This document shows positions 13,001 through 26,366 of a stretch of 64,000 nt of DNA, one piece after another. Both the position numbers and the translations under genes were made by a program. The notes under the pieces are model-generated. The model was not told the DNA's origin. It ran no database searches and saw only the letters and a list, made by a program, of their open reading frames with translations. Origin of the DNA: Tubulanus polymorphus (lineage: Eukaryota > Nemertea > Palaeonemertea > Tubulaniformes > Tubulanidae). The number at the start of each line of letters is the position of its first letter. Position 1 is the stretch's first letter. Location of the stretch: the NCBI RefSeq assembly GCF_964204645.1, contig NC_134036.1, positions 186,001 to 250,000 on the forward strand, read 5' to 3'.

Positions 13001-16000
13001 CTTTGAATTGATGGTGTTCTACTTCTTGATTGTCCGACAAACATTTCAAAATGTCGCCAATAATCACTTTATAAGAATAGGCGAATTTCTCGATCGCCAA
13101 GGCCAAGGTCGACTGAGCACGTTTTCTGACCTCGCTATAACGACTGGTCGATAGTAGGAATAAATTCACGAATAGTTCACGATGTAATTCGGTCATTACT
13201 TTAGCGTTTTTATTCAAAATACGGAGCTGAAATAAATATCGAATACAAGACATGATGAGACAGTAAACAACATCTCAACCAGACCGGTGAGTTCTGGGCA
13301 GTCGGGGCAATGTGGGTTCAAACTCTGGGGCAGTTGGACCCGCGACAATGGGTCATCATCAATACATGAATTGAGATTGAGAAATAGAAACATTTTGTAC
13401 CCAGTTTTTCTTGTACAAGAAGAAGAAAGATTGAAGTTTAGCCCAGTTTCGAATCTTGTGTAAACCTAATAGGCGTAGAGTTTAGAGAGAACAGATTAAC
13501 TCACTTCATGTTGTAGTAAACATCGATCAACTACCATCGCTCTGAGGTGCTTCTTTTTACCACGAATCTGAAACAGATCATAATTAACATGATTTAACCA
13601 TTGAATACGTGACAATTTTGTCTCAACTTAAAACGGAACCTTAAATTTTCATCATCAGAATCATCAGTGATTGGGGACAAATTCTGGAACTCCATTTTTT
13701 ACCTTGTCTTCCGTTGCTTTTTTTGCCATGTGGAAATTTTTCCATCTCGCGTCGAACTCATTTTTTCGAACTCCGTCGTACAAAATCAGCTGATTATAAA
13801 CTTCCAATAATTGCAGCAAACTTTTAGTGTCGTCTTCGGAGGATTCGAGCAGGAATTCTACAAATTCAAAAATAAATAAATTTCACCATCATTTTCAACT
13901 CTAGATATAAGACGTAAGACGTAAGATATCAGACATGAGACACACTCACTTTGTAACGGACACAAACATTCCGTGATCATTTGTCGGACGTTTTTTCCAT
14001 CGATTTCGATCGTGTCGTCGAAACCGCAGACGTGATCGTGTCGCTTCAGCGCCACCTCGTGTTCAACTCTGAAACCAATATCACGCAGCAGTCTCAATAG
14101 AATGTCACATAACGGCAGTGCAGTGTCGTATTGTTATACACCGAGAAACCAAAATGTGAATTCTTCAAGGAGGAACAATTTGAAAGTTTGCCAGCAGTAT
14201 TTTAATCTGCTTTGCAATAATTTTGTCACTCGCAATTTGATTTTAAATTCTTGTGTCCAATAGTATTTTAATAATTTATCATGATTATTACAATTGTCAC
14301 CTCTTTTACATAAAGTGCTATAATCATTCTATAGTAAGCTTTATAAACAAATAAATCACTTTTCATCATTATCAAAAAATTGTAATGATACCGCGTAAGT
14401 TATTCCAGTATTACATATAAAAACTAGACAGCAACAATTATTACATACAGCTGGACAGTTGTTAATGGCGTTTGTCGTGAAATGGTATGAGATATTTAAC
14501 TCACAGATCTAGAGGGTCGCTGTTCCATGTCGGTAACATCACCGCAGCCCCCTTCACGCAGTACTGTATAATCACTAAACTCTGCAAAACTAAATCCCTA
14601 AAAAAAACACGCGAAAATAATACAGAAACTAATATAACTAACTGTCGGTACGTGCGGTAGTTTTAATCACGTGATTCACTTACCGGGATAACATCTCACC
14701 GCGGCTGAATTTCATCAACTTGTCGAGATTCGGTATTAAATATCGTCGTAGTAACATAGTCGCAGCCTCTTTCTCGGTTTTGCTCGGTACATGCCATTTC
14801 ATTTTGACGTCGTCAACGACGCAATTTACACCCCAATCCTAAACATCATAAAAAACATCATAAAAAACATCATTGAAACATCATCAAAACATCATTTAAA
14901 CATTGTTAAAATATCATTGAAACATCATTTAAACATAGTTTAAACATCATTCAAAACATCATTTAAAACATCATTAAAAACATCATCAAAAACATCATTA
15001 AAACATCCTCAGAACATCTTTGGTACTTCATTGAAATACTGAACCAAGTTCCAGTAGATGTCTCAGTCTGAGTCAGGATTTAGTAAAAACAGTGGAAATG
15101 AATTGCTCATTTTAACTGTATATTCAAATTGAAACCGAAATAATTGCTGAACTGTTTCCAGTAGCAGCTGTCTATGCTGTCTATCACTCTAGGGTTCAAG
15201 AAAATAAACGAAAGTCAAATTCAACGGATATAACTATTGAATATGTCTCTTACCCGAATCGGTAAATATTCCTCAAACGGTCGATCGTAACCCTCGGCGC
15301 TACCGCGGAAATCTAACGCGTAAATATGAGTGAAAACTTGTAGTATATGCGACAGTAACGAGGCGCCGATTGTGTATCCTTGTTTACTGTTTAACTGTAG
15401 AGTAAAATCTAACACTTCGATCAACCGATCCATGTACACTAATACACATGTACCTCTGCAACGTACTATCTGTAAATACAATATCAATAACGCTTTATTA
15501 CACACATATTCATAACAACAATTCATGAGAAAGACTTTTTCTGGAGGTAGACCAGCAGAGCGTCCCCCCTTCGAAAATCCTGGATCCATTACTAGATTTT
15601 GTTTTCAGATGTTACAAAATATCATTTAAATTTACCTGTGAAAGACAAAGCAAATTCCACAATAATTCCGTATCGAGATTTTCTTCTTTGGAAATTTCTT
15701 CAGCTATAAACAAATACAAATAATCACAAATATCTGATCACATGTGTGAGGTTATACTGCGGTGTAGCAGTGCGTACGGGCTGGTTATTACGATACGTAC
15801 CAGTAGCGTGTGACATTATTATGCTGTGCAGATGAGGTAGGAATTTCTTTAAAGTATCCTCCGGTCGAGCCTTCAACAAGAACATCACCATATAAGTTAG
15901 TTCACAACATTTTCAATCAACAAAATTTACTTTTAAGGTATTTGTGGATAACACTTACCGTAGCTGCGGCCCGACAAAGACCCCCGGTCAGACGTCCGGA

Positions 16001-19000
16001 CATACTGATCTCTAACACCTTCGTACTAACGAACCTGAACAAACGATCCAACGCCACCTACAGGAATAAATCAAAACTACATGTATGAATCTGATCGGTA
16101 TGAAAGGAAATTTGAAGTGAATTTGAAGTCAAGAATATATATATATATATATATTCACCTTGAATAATTTAGAAGAACTTTGACCGAGAAGAGTGCGAAA
16201 AGTCGATAGTAGCGCCATCTCCATTATTTTCTCTTCGGGATTCAATGTTTTATCGGGGCCGTGATTCGCCTGATCCGGAGTCGACACGCTTCCCGAATAA
16301 TTCTCGATCAGATTGAAAACACGATCGAGGAATTGCAGGATGAAATCCTCGAATTGAGCCGTTTGTAAACACAGTTCACGTTCCTCCTGGTTACATAAAA
16401 CAAATCGCAACAATCACTCATCGATCGATAAAATCGGTTGATTTGAATTTAACGGCAGACGGAGTTGAAACTTACATCTGTTAGATCGGTACGAACGTGA
16501 ATCGCTTGCGAACAGTCAACAATCGGAACGAGCGCGACGACCAGCGATACGAACTGCATCGTCGTCAGGGATTTCCTCGGGTCGTTAGGGTCGATACCGG
16601 GCATCGATAGCTGAAGCAGCGGTAGAATGTGCTGACGACCTTCGCTGTAGTGAGCGGTGACCTTCATCATCGGTAGAGCAGCTGCGGCGATACAGGTCAT
16701 ACACGACAGCAGACGATGGTGTTCGGTGAGCGTTTCCATAGCCGGATACGTCCTGCAATCAGACAGTTTAAACATACAGTCATTATTTAATAATAGTAAT
16801 AATAATAATAATGATAATAATATAAATAATATCTATTTACAGTCCATTACATAAAATATCTCAACAGACTTTACAAATTCACAAAAACATAAGACAATTG
16901 ACAGATATTTAAAATATTACTCAATAAAATAGAATTTAATTCCAAACAGAAATGTGTAGAAGTGTAGGGTAGAAGTATTACCTTCATGAGGGGGGGCCAT
17001 CTGAAGAACCCCTTTTCCCCCTGATACTCAACACAGTTAACTCCTTTTTAAGTCATACATGATCACTTAAAATCATCACATCAAAAATAGCTTTAATTTT
17101 TTTTAGATTTTCACCCATATTTAATTTCAAGCATTGCATTGATGAAACTCTAGTTTTTGGACCCATTTCCCAATGGATGTTTACAGAGTAGACTCCGCTC
17201 AAGTCGGATCTTTTAGACCAGAATTTGTCCATCTAGAAAGTGTGATATCTTAGTTGGATGGAATCAGAAAATCATTTCAACAAACACCGGAATATGAATA
17301 GGTCGAGCAGATCATCAGACTTGACCGGCAGATTATCTGATGGACAGAGCTGCGTTACTGGATAATTTTTGAAATACTCACTTTTCGAGCAGCGAAGGTA
17401 TAATCAACTCCGGTCTGAGAGTGACGACGTTCTGGAAGGCGCCGAGTACCATGTGAACTCCTAATTTACCGAACATCAACAGGAACAGGGCGGGTTTAAC
17501 GCTGAGTACGAACGCGGTGATGTCGTCCTCGGTGAGACAATACCCGTCGCGAGTTCGACCCCACCACGAGTCTTTATGATGTCGTTCTCTGTCTAAACGT
17601 CGAACGAACGCTTTCGTTAAAAACAACACGAAATTACTGAGTTTTATCTGAAATTTGAAAAAAAAAAACGAAAATCTATTGATCGATTATCTAAAGACTT
17701 AAGCCTTATGACTGAAGACTAAAGTAGAATGTATTTACCGTGTATTTGCCGAAGTTTGAAGGATAAAAGTAAGATTCTGTAGCTTGGAATAATTTGGTCA
17801 GATGATCCTGAGCGCTGCTCCCGTGACCCTACGAATAACAACAATATTCAAAATCGACAATAAATAAAACCGTTTCTCCGGCTATTGAGTCGTAGTCGTG
17901 GTAACCCGAGTACTTACGATCATCGCGACGACCCAATCGGCTAGTGGCGCCACCGTAGTGTTGTCGTGAGTGGTAAACGACACTTTTACCGATCCGACCG
18001 GTAACGCAAAACTTTTCATGATTCGCGTAAAAATCTGGAAAATATCAACAAAAATCAAAATATTTACGAAATTGTGATAAATTTTCAAGTAGAATTGAAG
18101 AGAGAGAGAGATATCAAGGAGTTTAGTTACCTTTGGAATTAACGGTTCCCAGTCGATATATCCGATGTTATAACTGGCGATTCTCGAAAATAATTTACGT
18201 AAATTCTGCAAACAACAAAAGATTAACACAATCTCAAACAGAGTTTCGCGGAAATATTTGAGACAAGAGGAAAAACAAGAGTGAAAGAGGTGTAGAGACA
18301 GGTGGAGAGGAGAGAGGGAGAAGAGAAGAGAGACACAAGGAGAGATGGGGAGAGGAGAGAGGGAGAGAGAAAGAGAGACAAGGAGAGGAGAGAGGGAGAG
18401 AGGAGAAGGGAGAGAGATGGGAGAGGGAGAGAAGAGAGAAGGGAGAGAGAAGTGAACTGACCTCATCCCACAGTGAAGCGTTGATACTGTCCCAAATAGA
18501 GAAGAATTCATCCAACCACAACCTACAAAAAAACAAATACAATTCAATCAGAGTCATTTCATTACAACAAAAATAAAACAGATTTATCAATATTTCGAAC
18601 AGTTACTTGAATCCGCGGTCGTGAAACTCCGGGGGCAGAAACTGCGGTAGAAATAGTGACAGATATTGAACACCTTTCATCATCGTTACGTCAAACGGGC
18701 ACAATAGAGGGCGCCACTCTTCTAACATTTCCTGCGTTGACTCGACGGAAAAATACCTGAAACCATCAACGATATTTTAACAATCAAACACCGGATATTC
18801 TAGTTGTCATAGCGACATATCCCAACAATCAAACACTCATTTTTTGGGTATTTTTTAAGGGAAAAATATGATTATTTCTAAACTTACGGATTACAGTCTT
18901 TTGCCAGTTGTTTCAAAGTTCCGTCAATTGTGCTGTAAAAATAGAATATGGGTCAATATTTCAAAGAATTCTTTCTTTAATAAAACATTGTTGTAAACAA

Positions 19001-20399
19001 GTGAAATTATGTAAAACAACAGCAGCAGCAGCGGCAGCGGCAGCGGCAGCGGCAGCGGCAGCGGCAGCGGCAGCGGCAGCGGCAGCGGCAGCAGCAGCAG
19101 CAGCACTTACTGAGGTAAAAGTTCCAGTCCGTGCGGTTCATATTTCGAATATAACGTCTTCTCCATAACAACGTACAGCGGTCTCCATGGCAACTGTAAG
19201 TCATCTCTCGTCAGTAAATCGGTTTTTCTAAAAAAAATGGCCGAAATCTTTAACATGAACAGTTGCTAATAGTTACAGAGTTTAATAATTCAAGGTATTT
19301 GAAAATGATGATGGAAAAAAAGTAAAGACTGGATTATATCGAAAACTTACTTCAATAAAGTGGACAGGAGTCCAGCAAATTTAACGATCAGTGAAGATTC
19401 CAGATCCGGAATCGTCACCAGTTCAAATGTTAAACGTATGAAATTCACATGATCTTCTTTAGAGAATTTCCTCCCATACAATCTGATATATCTGAAATAT
19501 TACAACAATCTAATATATTACATTTGATATATTACAGGCTGATATATCTGAAATATTACATCAATCTGATATATTACAGGCTGATATATCTGAAATATTA
19601 CGGAAATCTGATATATCTGAAATGAAATATCAACGTTTAAAATTGGATACCAATCTAAATGAACCAAGAAATTTAGTGAGCACGGCGTGAGCAGGGCTGG
19701 AACAATTTATGTAATCCTTGGAAATAAAATTGCACCAATATAATATCAATAAATTCCTGACAATGTTTTTTTTATGTTGAATAAGTGTGTCACATATTTT
19801 CAAGTAGTCACCCCTGACAACCACAATATAGACAAGTTCAATTGTGCTTAGTCACGATTACACAGCAAATAGGACGGACAGCAGTCAGACAGAGCTGATA
19901 GCAGCAGTGTCAATAAACTACCTCTAGGACAAACAATTCAAGCAAATACAGTTTTATAACATTCATTTAAATTCATCATCATATTCTAAAAATAAACATC
20001 TTATAATGTCACTCATATTTTTCCTCCCATAAGGTCTTCTCTGTGCTGGTGATACTATAAACCAAACAGCCTCTCCACATTCACATCCATCCACATCCAC
20101 AGCTCACAGTCCACTGGACTGATACTGTCATCCACTCTCCTGCTGTGTATGAGGGCTGCATACATTTACAATATAACAATAAATCTGGGCGGGATGTGTA
20201 ATTACCTGGATAACTGACTGCACCAGTGCGAGCCACCGACTCGAATATCGCGAAGTTGAGCTGTTAACCCGTAATACGCTTTGATATCAGCGAGCTGACG
20301 GTTCGATTCTGCGTCTAATTCATCCACATACGGCAGGTGTTTGTTATAAACTATCTCCTTTTGAGGTTCGAACCCGAGTTGTTCGAATCGACTCGGCAT
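7087..20399 (-). CDS. PSME4: proteasome activator complex subunit 4 (PA200/Blm10 family), complete
   Basis: PA200 caps the 20S proteasome core, opens its gate and promotes ATP-independent degradation, including of acetylated histones in DNA repair and spermatogenesis (family knowledge). I assembled 36 coding exons, 5' to 3': 20206-20399, 19351-19491, 19111-19227, 18888-18932, 18607-18756, 18462-18522, 18131-18205, 17918-18034, 17739-17828, 17382-17647, 16476-16752, 16159-16386, 15959-16057, 15801-15870, 15636-15703, 15254-15469, 14684-14838, 14505-14597, 13950-14068, 13703-13857, 13505-13567, 13002-13226, 12653-12844, 12087-12220, 11592-11645, 11386-11515, 10987-11228, 10308-10494, 9840-10004, 9499-9603, 9184-9407, 8616-8878, 8278-8504, 8026-8178, 7668-7742, 7087-7422. 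They total 5,511 nt, or 1,836 aa; the human protein is 1,843 aa. Hallmarks are [15 protein letters not shown] at the N-terminus, [58 protein letters not shown] and [11 protein letters not shown]. The C-terminus ends in YYA, the HbYX-like tail that docks in the core. The protein is built of HEAT-like repeats. Exon 32 (about residues 1486-1573) carries a Gln/Asp/Asn-rich stretch. The exon 14 acceptor and the exon 29 donor are weak but keep frame. Confidence 0.97.
11797..11909. mobile_element. short foldback (MITE-like) element in PSME4 intron 24
   Basis: The ends are near-perfect inverted repeats of 23 bp with one mismatch: CAGGGTCCAGTTTCACAAAA at the left and, on the other strand, CAGGGCCCAGTTTCACAAAA at the right. 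The inside is AT-rich and also partly palindromic (cttaaatcgattt on both arms). There is no coding capacity. Structure and size fit a non-autonomous foldback element. I could not establish a target-site duplication. Confidence 0.75.
14842..15010. repeat. ACATCAT minisatellite in PSME4 intron 16
   Basis: About 13 degenerate tandem units of 12-14 bp based on acatcattnaaa. The array begins just upstream of the acceptor of exon 17, on the intron side. Confidence 0.8.
16135..16154. repeat. (AT)10 microsatellite touching the exon 12 donor of PSME4
   Basis: On the transcript the donor GTGAAT runs straight into the AT repeat, so repeat length changes would alter sequence a few bases from the 5' splice site. 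Confidence 0.8.
18250..18455. repeat. long GA-rich tract in PSME4 intron 6
   Basis: An imperfect (GAGA/GGAGA)n run of about 200 bp, which is (CT)n in the PSME4 transcript. It fills most of the intron between exons 6 and 7 and ends close to the exon 6 donor. The long Leu/Ser/Pro-rich ORFs across it are artefacts of the repeat. Confidence 0.8.
19018..19104. repeat. CAG / CAGCGG compound repeat beside the PSME4 exon 3 donor
   Basis: A (GGCAGC)n core, about 19,031-19,090, is flanked by CAG runs. In the transcript it reads GCTGCTGCT...GCCGCT and starts six bases inside intron 3, right after GTAAGT. It also creates spurious poly-Ala, poly-Leu and Cys/Arg ORFs, which are not genes. Confidence 0.85.
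19491..19619 (-). repeat. tandem copies of the exon 2 acceptor region of PSME4
   Basis: The true exon 2 start (TATTTCAG|ATATATCAG) is repeated upstream in the intron. The AG dinucleotides of three decoys lie near 19,549, 19,591 and 19,618. Each is followed by ATATATCAG like the real exon, and the array is built of units of 27-57 bp. Confidence 0.75.
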
Positions 20400-20530
20400 T
20401 ATCGGGCGATTTTCGTTAATATACGACTAAAAATTTGATGATTCGACGAATCAGCAGTGCGCAGCCATCTTGAATGTCTCCACACCCTTTCTCGGAGACG
20501 AAACCTACGTGCCGCAGTCGGTGAGAATTT
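20400..20530 (-). promoter_or_regulatory. PSME4 5' UTR / promoter region
   Basis: Directly upstream of the start codon. It contains gccatcttg at 20,464-20,472, which on the gene strand is CAAGATGGC, the YY1-type motif common near starts of TATA-less housekeeping genes. It also contains a gattcg-a-cgaatc palindrome near 20,442. No TATA box is seen. The start site is not determined. Confidence 0.45.
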
Positions 20531-20695
20531 TTTACCCGTCATGTGCTGCCCCTATACTAACCGTTAGCGGTAAATCTGCGAACTAACTTAGTACTCGCGT
20601 GCCGCAGTAATTGTTTTCCGGGCTGAAACATCTTAACCGTCAAGTGCTGCCGCTTTGTTAAACAGTAGCGGCGAATATTTGAACCAACATATTCT
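20519..20695 (+). repeat. GTGCTGCC hairpin repeats upstream of PSME4
   Basis: Two copies, cores at 20,536 and 20,635. The second forms a clear stem: GCCGCT at 20,648-20,653 pairs with AGCGGC about 12 nt later. Both end in a GAACTAAC/GAACCAAC box, and CGTGCCGCAGT precedes each core by tens of bases. They belong to the same family as the copies at 2.7-5.5 kb. Confidence 0.6.
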
Positions 20696-20699
20696 GAAA

Positions 20700-21700
20700 T
20701 TTGTTTTCTCGACTTCCGTTTCACGATGAACAATTTCAAATTACGCCAATTCGAACTCCAGAAAGATTCCTAAACATTCCAGAATATTTCACGTGAATAA
20801 TATGTCAAATCAGAAATTGTTAAGACGAATAGTCAGGGACAGATCAAAGGTCTGATTCACAGGCCGGGTTGCACCGAGGGCCAAAAGGTGCCGCGACCCG
20901 GTCGGAGCAGATTGGAAAACATGACTCCTTTTTTAAAGATACAGAGAACAAGCTTATCAATTCAAACTTCTTTAAGTATCAATTTAATATTTTCAATTTA
21001 CCGGTAAACTTTCAGGGGCAACAGCTGACATTTGTAGAAGGGGGCCTGCACTCGGCCCCTGAGTGGACCGGTCGAAGATTAACCTGATTTAATATGTCAT
21101 CATTTTTCGCTACATGGTAGCCTCATATGCAGTAGACTCGGGTGATTTTCGAAGTTTTTTTGTGGGACAATTCGATGAGATAATCCGACACTGTATGAAA
21201 ACATCCAACTCGGATATCGCTCTCAAGTCGGACACATCGAGTCCCAACCCGACTTGACAAATCTAGTCAACCTTTAAAGTACTGTTTGTCTTTAAGTTTA
21301 ACTGATAATTAGAATAAGGAATATATGTAGTTTTTTCGATTGATCCGAGCGAATAAGTTCAACACGGTACACAATTGCGCAATTCTTTAATCGACAGAAT
21401 TATTACAAAAGAAATGAATTCAGGTGCGAACGTTTTGACACGGAAATAATTAGAAAAAAAATAATAATTTGCTAATTGCTTCATTTTTGCTGATAATCGG
21501 GGAACTAATTATAGTTTAATAAGATTGACATTCCGTTAATAAGAAGCCGCTCTTTTGTTTGGCATTTTGTTTTGTGTTGTATAAGTGTAAATGTGGTCTA
21601 ATTATCTCCACACTTTGGTCACTCAGCTCACTAATTAAACAGCTACTTAGATAATTAATCCAATTAAGATCTGTTAGACCGCAGACGAAGCGTCATCTGT
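20700..21700. other. intergenic, no gene seen
   Basis: AT-rich DNA between the PSME4 promoter and the TATA box of the small peptide gene. A GC-richer patch at 20,860-21,080 is open in one frame but has no recognisable similarity or splice context. Confidence 0.45.
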
Positions 21701-21718
21701 GAAATTGTGTGCGATGAT

Positions 21719-21726
21719 TATAAATA
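21719..21726 (+). promoter_or_regulatory. TATA box of the small secreted peptide gene
   Basis: TATAAATA, about 30 bp before the inferred transcription start. The inferred non-coding first exon runs from about 21,750 to 21,816, where a strong donor follows (ACAA|GTAAGT). Its intron ends at CTCTGACAG, 22,534. Confidence 0.6.
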
Positions 21727-22545
21727 AACACGGACATTTTCTCAGACTCATTGTCATTAACAATTCCGACTGGAAACTACTAGTTCCGTTACCAGATACA
21801 GAATTCATTAAAACAAGTAAGTTTTATCAGATAGATTTCTATATGAGTTAAGTGGTGATTGATATTTCATCACGGATTCATTTCATCAATTGTTTTTTCA
21901 TGTTTCCGACTAATATTTGCCGATTCAAAGAACCTCTGTTTTCATTGAATCATCCATTCTCATTTAATTCCAAATAATTAATCAAAAATCTACTCTGTTT
22001 AAGGTATATATCATCGATTGTCATTTGTTAAAAGTTTATTCTATTTCATTTATTTTGTCTTACACTCGATTTTCATGAAAGTGTAACTTTTTGTAAGGTA
22101 CTCGCGCTAATGTCGAGTCCTGGGAGGGAAATCGCGCAGAAAATTTTTGAAAATGAGATGCAATACAAAGAGAAGTAATTTCACAATTTCTATCTTATTT
22201 GGGGTGAAGATTTTGCTAAATTATTTGGCCTCGAATCAAGTAAGTTTTGGAAGCTTGTGCAGTTTTTGAACTAAAACGAATGAAAAAGGTGTAACCAATT
22301 AATGAGTGAATCTTCTGAAATCGATGCATAAATTTTTTTAAGACTGGCATTTGGGCGGAATTTTATAATTAAGCGATCCCGATGTTAAGTAGTCTGAATA
22401 CCAGTCGTTGTTCCCTACAACGGTTGTTCGTAGAACGACGGCTAAGTACTAGACTAGATGTTAAGTCGTCTCTCCTCAAAGGTTTTCCATATCGAATACG
22501 ATTGGATAATCCCAAATTTATTAATCTCTGACAGACTATAAAACA

Positions 22546-23549
22546 ATGAAGGCATTGGTGATGTACGGTGTAACAGTAGCCGTAGTGATATTGGCTACTA
22601 TAGTATTCGCTGACTACACCGCCAAGTGGGAAGATGGCCCTAAAAAAGGCTGGTACAAATGGCCCGAAGTCGAAACCGAGGAATTCTTGAACACAAGTAA
22701 ATCATTTTTATGTCATTAGAAAAATCAGCTCAGATAATTACGGCGCTTTTTATCTCAGAAATAATTCATTATCATGTATATCCTCGATATCGACTTGATA
22801 TAACAGCAAAATCGTATGCAACCCTACCCGTTGAAGAATTGTGCATTATTGCCTGGAAATCCCATAGGTCATTAGTCCATGGGGATAATAATAATAATAA
22901 TAATAATAATTGACATTTCTATAGCGCAGGTATCCAAACTAGAGTCTGTTCAAATGTGCTCCAAACTTGGTATTATTATAGATATATCAGAACGGATTTG
23001 TTTTAGCTACGAGCGCTCGGAGATGCAATTTTTTTCATGTTAATTTGAAAATCGGTTTCATCCTCCTGTAGCTCAAAGAGGAATAGTTTGGAAGTTCTTC
23101 TTTGAGACTGGGGCGATATTGCAATAAAATCACGATATATTTCTAGTTTGCACAAAGAACGATAGCGAGAGACAATACTCGTTGAAAGACGGTGGTTATT
23201 GTAAGTGTAATGCGACCGAGCCTTTCAGGAAACACATCTGTATGTAAGTATGACAGGGGTCTGATTCACCCACCCCCCCCCCCCAAAATAGGGCATGTAT
23301 CATATACCTAAAGGGCCCCCAAAAGAAATCTCATCGCGTGACATTCACTCATTTTTGGAAGAACCGAGCACGAATGTCGAAAGTCCACGAATTTAAGCTT
23401 TGGGTATAGCTTTAATATTTTTCGTTTCGCCGTTAAAGACTGCGCACCTGCCTCCTCTAGATTGTCCACAGTACTAGCCACATACAGATGCTATATATTC
23501 ATTAATTGTCCGTTTATACTGATTTTCGTTTCCGTTTTTCAGCCGGTGA
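22546..23549 (+). CDS. small secreted cysteine-containing peptide, unrecognised
   Basis: Three coding exons (22546-22696, 23147-23243, 23543-23549) follow a non-coding exon. They total 255 nt, or 84 aa, closing at TGA. Residues 1-22 are a typical signal peptide (MKALVMYGV, then a V/I/L/A core ending VFA). The predicted mature chain of about 62 aa starts DYTAKWEDGPKKGWYKWP and contains four cysteines (about positions 52, 69, 71, 82), enough for two disulphides, plus one N-glycosylation sequon (NAT, 72-74). Without the third intron the frame would end ICM-stop; the GTAAGT at 23,244 and the CAG acceptor before 23,543 favour the ending ICIR. I recognise no family. Secreted, extracellular or granule location is inferred from the signal peptide alone. 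It converges on alpha-tubulin. Confidence 0.7.
22879..22914 (+). repeat. (AAT)n tract with adjoining GACATTTCTATAGCGC motif
   Basis: About nine AAT units run into tgacatttctatagcgc, in intron 2 of the small peptide gene. A trinucleotide tract followed by a similar ACATTTnTATAGCGC motif recurs in many invertebrate genomes as the end of a short mobile element (recollection, not checked). Only this end is visible. Confidence 0.5.
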
Positions 23550-23555
23550 TCGACG

Positions 23556-23561
23556 AATAAA
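23556..23561 (+). terminator. poly(A) signal of the small peptide gene
   Basis: AATAAA lies seven bases after the TGA codon and is overlapped by a second AATAAA-like run. The 3' UTR would be very short. Confidence 0.6.
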
Positions 23562-23657
23562 ATAAAACCTTCCAAAATTACGTGTCTAATTTTAATCAGA
23601 TTCTTGTTCACTCCACAAATAATAAAGTTTTATCGTCGCTTTTTTCTGTTGGTTGAA

Positions 23658-23770
23658 AAACTGTCACTGTCAGGATTCAAACCGTCACTGTCAGGATTCA
23701 AACTGTCACTGTCAGGATTCAAACCGTCACTGTCAGGATTCAAACTGTCACTGTCGGGATTCAAACTCAT
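23658..23770 (+). repeat. 21-bp minisatellite between convergent genes
   Basis: Five units of gtcactgtcaggattcaaac plus c or t. The last base alternates, giving a 42-bp higher-order period. The unit is seven codons long, so it stays open (SLSGFKP/SLSGFKL), but it lies downstream of one gene's poly(A) signal and within the 3' flank of the other. Confidence 0.85.
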
Positions 23771-23842
23771 TGTCGGGGTTGGAGAAAACTGTCATCTCAG
23801 AATCTAAAACACTCGACACAAATTTCAGTTTTTTACCAGTAT

Positions 23843-23848
23843 TTTATT
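23843..23848 (-). terminator. poly(A) signal of alpha-tubulin
   Basis: AATAAA on the minus strand, about 130 bp after the tubulin stop codon. Confidence 0.6.
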
Positions 23849-23978
23849 TGATGTTACTCGAAAATTCGTTAAAAATAACAACAAAAAATTCAAAACACGA
23901 AACATAAGAAAAATCATTTAAACATAGAAAATCTGTAGTAAACAATTTAACTCTTATTCCACCAGGTGGCGCGCTAGT

Positions 23979-26277
<2,299 letters not shown>

Positions 26278-26358
26278 GATTGAGAGAGTTATTTGTAGAC
26301 ACGTCTGTTAGGTATGAAGACCAAAGAGTGTTGTGACGAAGTCGACACCTGACGACAG

Positions 26359-26366
26359 TATTTATA
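26359..26366 (-). promoter_or_regulatory. TATA box of alpha-tubulin
   Basis: TATAAATA on the minus strand. Transcription would start near 26,330, leaving a 5' UTR of about 50 nt before the ATG-only exon. Confidence 0.7.

Noticed and set aside
18234-18590. Long Leu/Ser/Pro ORFs on the minus strand
   Set aside because: They run through the GA/CT tract of PSME4 intron 6 and ignore the exon 6 splice sites.
18908-19204. Poly-Ala, poly-Leu and Cys/Arg ORFs
   Set aside because: All three are frames of the CAG/CAGCGG repeat in intron 3.
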